Shown here one piece after another: positions 32,138 to 34,031 of a stretch of DNA of 34,031 nucleotides; the stretch's first letter is position 1; every line of letters starts with the position of its first letter. Where the stretch lies: assembly GCA_017984835.1 (NCBI GenBank), contig JAGNYR010000016.1:1-34031 (forward strand). The letters are read 5' to 3'. Source of the stretch: Flavobacterium sp. (lineage in GTDB: Bacteria > Bacteroidota > Bacteroidia > Flavobacteriales > Flavobacteriaceae). Position numbers and translations under genes: made by a program. The notes below the pieces were generated by a model. The model was not told the DNA's origin and searched no databases. It saw only the letters and a program-made list of their open reading frames with translations.

Positions 32138-32560
32138 ATGAAAAAATATTTTTTTATTTCGATCTGTTTTGCGCTTCTTTTGGGCTGTGGTAGTGATAAT
32201 TTTAACAACAACAATCCCTATTTGCCTAATTACAATTTTTCGATGGAAATAAACACCGACTTGCCTTTATACAATGCTCTTAAATTTCCAAGCAACGGTG
32301 TCAAAGTATTTCAAGCCAACGCCCCAAGCAATGGTGTCATTATTTTTAACACGGGAAATAGCTACACGGCTTACGATGGTTCGTGTCCTAATCAGGCCAT
32401 GGCGACCTGTTCTCGACTTACCATCAGCGGCATCAATGGTGTGTGCAATTGCCAAAGTGAACAATACAATTTATTCACTGGGCAAGCCGTAGGAAAACAA
32501 TACCCTCTAAAACCCTATCGCGTTGAAGTGATTGGCTCCGTTATTAGAGTGTATAATTAA
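32138..32560 (+). CDS. Small lipoprotein with degenerate Rieske-like domain
   Basis: A 140-residue exported lipoprotein: the signal ends at the lipobox LLGC with Cys17. The C-terminal part aligns by eye with the Rieske [2Fe-2S] fold. CPN at 83-85 stands where C-x-H is expected, CNCQSEQYNLFTG at 103-115 where CPCHGS-x-F/Y-x-x-x-TG is expected, and QYPLKPYRVEVIG follows as in Rieske proteins. Both His ligands are replaced (N85, Q106), while C83, C91, C103 and C105 remain, so a normal cluster is not expected. Similar degenerate proteins occur in Flavobacteriia as far as I recall, without known function. It shares a TTAA with the convergent TonB receptor stop at 32557-32560. Confidence 0.7.
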   Translation: MKKYFFISICFALLLGCGSDNFNNNNPYLPNYNFSMEINTDLPLYNALKFPSNGVKVFQANAPSNGVIIFNTGNSYTAYDGSCPNQAMATCSRLTISGINGVCNCQSEQYNLFTGQAVGKQYPLKPYRVEVIGSVIRVYN

Positions 32561-32570
32561 AACTTCAACG
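32521..32570. repeat. 9-bp inverted repeat spanning two convergent stop codons
   Basis: CGTTGAAGT (32521-32529) and ACTTCAACG (32562-32570) are perfect reverse complements. They lie inside the last codons of the lipoprotein gene and of the facing TonB receptor, with both stop codons in the 32-base loop. With no intergenic space available this could help to end both transcripts, but the long loop and the lack of a T run make that weak. Confidence 0.35.
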
Positions 32571-34031
32571 TAACCCCTAGAAAGAAATGCGTTCCTGCTT
32601 GCGGATAATAGTAAGGATACACATCCCACATGTACCCATTTGACACGTATTTTTTATTCAAAAAGTTATTCAATAATCCTGTGATTGTAACGGAATTAAA
32701 AATCGAATGGGTTTCAATTTCGTACACTACATTCAAATCATTTACAAAGTAATCAGCAAGTTTTGCTTGTGGTAATTCAATGTTATTTAGGTATTGTTCG
32801 CTTACATATTTGGATAACAACGATAATTGAATGCCTTTATACGGTTTATAAATCAAACTATTGCTTGCAATACAACCCGGTGAATAGGCTATGTCTTTTG
32901 TGCCAATAACTGTAGCGTCCACTTTCAAATCAATGTTTTTATTTTGACTTAATGTAAAATTTGGTCGTACACTTAGTTTGTTTGAAAGTTGAAAATTGGC
33001 TTCCAATTCCAAGCCCAAACGGTAACTTTTTTCGCTATTGGAACGAATCGGATTCCCAACATCATCCAAATTTCCGGTCAAAATCAACTGATCGGTGTAG
33101 GCCATATAATAGATGTTGGTGCTTATTTGGGATTTTTTGGTTGCCCATCGCCAACCCAATTCGTAATCATTTAGTTTTTCCGGACGTACATTTCCGCTTT
33201 CATAATCGGTTCTGTTGGGTTCTCTTTGTGCCTTGGCGTAAGAAATATAAACCGAATGATTTTTATTCAGGTCCCAATTGAATCCAGCCTTTGGGTTAAA
33301 AAAACGAAACGTATCGGCCACGTCATCGGCCTGAACCCCGCTTGCGTTGTATCTAACCGAACGGAATTGCAAATCCCCGTAAAAACTCAACTTCTTTGTC
33401 AGCTGATAATTGATTTTAGTAAAAATATTCGCATCTGATTTATCGCCATAATAATCATAATAGTGATTGCCTAAATTGGCTGAAGGCGGCACAGATTGTG
33501 CCCAAGTCACCTTCCCAAAATGAGCTCCTTTATACAAGTTCCAGCCGCCACCTGTAATGAAATCAACCTTGTCTTTTTTGTAATTTACAGAAAAAGTCGT
33601 TCCAAAAAAATCATTGTCCAACCATTTTTGGCGCACCAAATCGGTTGTGGTTTCTGTGCCGGTAGCTGGGATGCCATAGTCTAAAAAAGCGGCATCTTCT
33701 TTATAATTTTCATAATATCCTTTGCCTTTTGTATAGTGCAATGCAATCGTGGAGGTCCAATCATCTGACCATTTTTCATTCCAATGTAGTTGAAAATGGT
33801 GTTGTTGGTAATTATCGGTTTCATTATCATAAAACTGAACGGCTCCCGAAGCATCGGTATAAATTCCGGCTGAGTTAAACGTAGGATTGGTTGCCAATGT
33901 TTCAGCGTCGATACCATTCCACGATTGATATGTTTTTTCAGATCCGCCAAAAGCCAATGCTTTTATCAAAGTAGATTTTCCGACCAATGTACCTTGAAAA
34001 AAATAGGATTTCAGAAGCGATGAAGCGCGAT
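32557..34031 (-). CDS. TonB-dependent receptor, C-terminal part (runs off right edge)
   Basis: About 490 residues of an outer-membrane TonB receptor barrel. The reading frame stays open to the end of the window (upstream of 33987 it continues ...LLKSYFFQGTLVGKSTL), so the TTG at 33987 is not a true start and the plug domain lies outside. Barrel features include alternating aromatic strands (WNEKWSDDWTSTIALHYTKGKGYYENY), ISYAKAQREPNRTDYE with RPEKLNDYELGWRW, NNFLNKKYVSNGYMWDVYPYYYPQAG, and a closing strand FFLGVTLKF with a terminal Phe. The NRTDYESGNVRPEKLNDYELG pattern is usual in siderophore- or metal-type receptors. Ligand unknown. It converges on the lipoprotein gene, sharing four bases. 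Confidence 0.9.
   Translation of the reverse strand, partial: RASSLLKSYFFQGTLVGKSTLIKALAFGGSEKTYQSWNGIDAETLATNPTFNSAGIYTDASGAVQFYDNETDNYQQHHFQLHWNEKWSDDWTSTIALHYTKGKGYYENYKEDAAFLDYGIPATGTETTTDLVRQKWLDNDFFGTTFSVNYKKDKVDFITGGGWNLYKGAHFGKVTWAQSVPPSANLGNHYYDYYGDKSDANIFTKINYQLTKKLSFYGDLQFRSVRYNASGVQADDVADTFRFFNPKAGFNWDLNKNHSVYISYAKAQREPNRTDYESGNVRPEKLNDYELGWRWATKKSQISTNIYYMAYTDQLILTGNLDDVGNPIRSNSEKSYRLGLELEANFQLSNKLSVRPNFTLSQNKNIDLKVDATVIGTKDIAYSPGCIASNSLIYKPYKGIQLSLLSKYVSEQYLNNIELPQAKLADYFVNDLNVVYEIETHSIFNSVTITGLLNNFLNKKYVSNGYMWDVYPYYYPQAGTHFFLGVTLKF

Noticed and set aside
33985..33987. Start of the right-hand TonB receptor at 33987
   Set aside because: The codon is TTG and the frame stays open to the window edge with receptor-like sequence, so the gene is simply cut by the window.

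Overview
The window looks like chromosomal DNA of a Flavobacterium-like member of the Bacteroidota. The evidence is the AT-rich composition, the alternative complex III operon in flavobacterial order, two SusC/FecA-type TonB receptors, a SPOR-domain protein, weak Shine-Dalgarno signals, and several promoters of the Bacteroidota form TTTG-N18/19-TAnnTTTG. I see no tRNA, rRNA, insertion sequence, integrase, prophage or CRISPR array.

Positions 1-9900 (minus strand) hold a respiratory operon transcribed actA-actB-actC-actD-actE-actF-coxB-(coxA). Alternative complex III oxidises menaquinol and passes electrons to the caa3/aa3-type oxidase encoded directly downstream; coxA only begins at the left edge. 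ActA carries an extra N-terminal mono-haem cytochrome c domain, and ActF carries a His/Glu-rich repeat insert.

Positions 9997-14500 are housekeeping: a SPOR protein (plus), then a queuosine-precursor transporter and DNA-3-methyladenine glycosylase (minus), and the ribosomal block rplM-rpsI-rpsB-tsf (minus). That block has a clear promoter, a long AT-rich inverted repeat between rpsB and tsf, and a strong terminator after tsf.

Positions 14500-24221 are the most accessory-looking part. A LacI-type regulator converges on a PnuC-like transporter. Next comes a translationally coupled plus-strand operon (nucleoside phosphorylase, family 2 glycosyltransferase, polysaccharide-type flippase). It meets head-on a translationally coupled minus-strand operon (nucleotidyltransferase, B12-binding-type radical SAM, methyltransferase, second B12-binding-type radical SAM). 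I do not recognise a named pathway for the latter; it is the best candidate here for an undescribed system.

Positions 24288-34031 hold polA, a small His/Cys-rich exported protein with a ZnuD-like TonB receptor (probable metal uptake), an orphan sensor histidine kinase, greA with a HIT hydrolase, a small lipoprotein with a degenerate Rieske-like fold, and the C-terminal part of a second TonB receptor that runs off the right edge.

Two dispersed copies of a structured element (14643-14707 plus; 29711-29779 minus) share conserved flanks and paired-base changes. They resemble the Flavo-1 RNA motif as I remember it.
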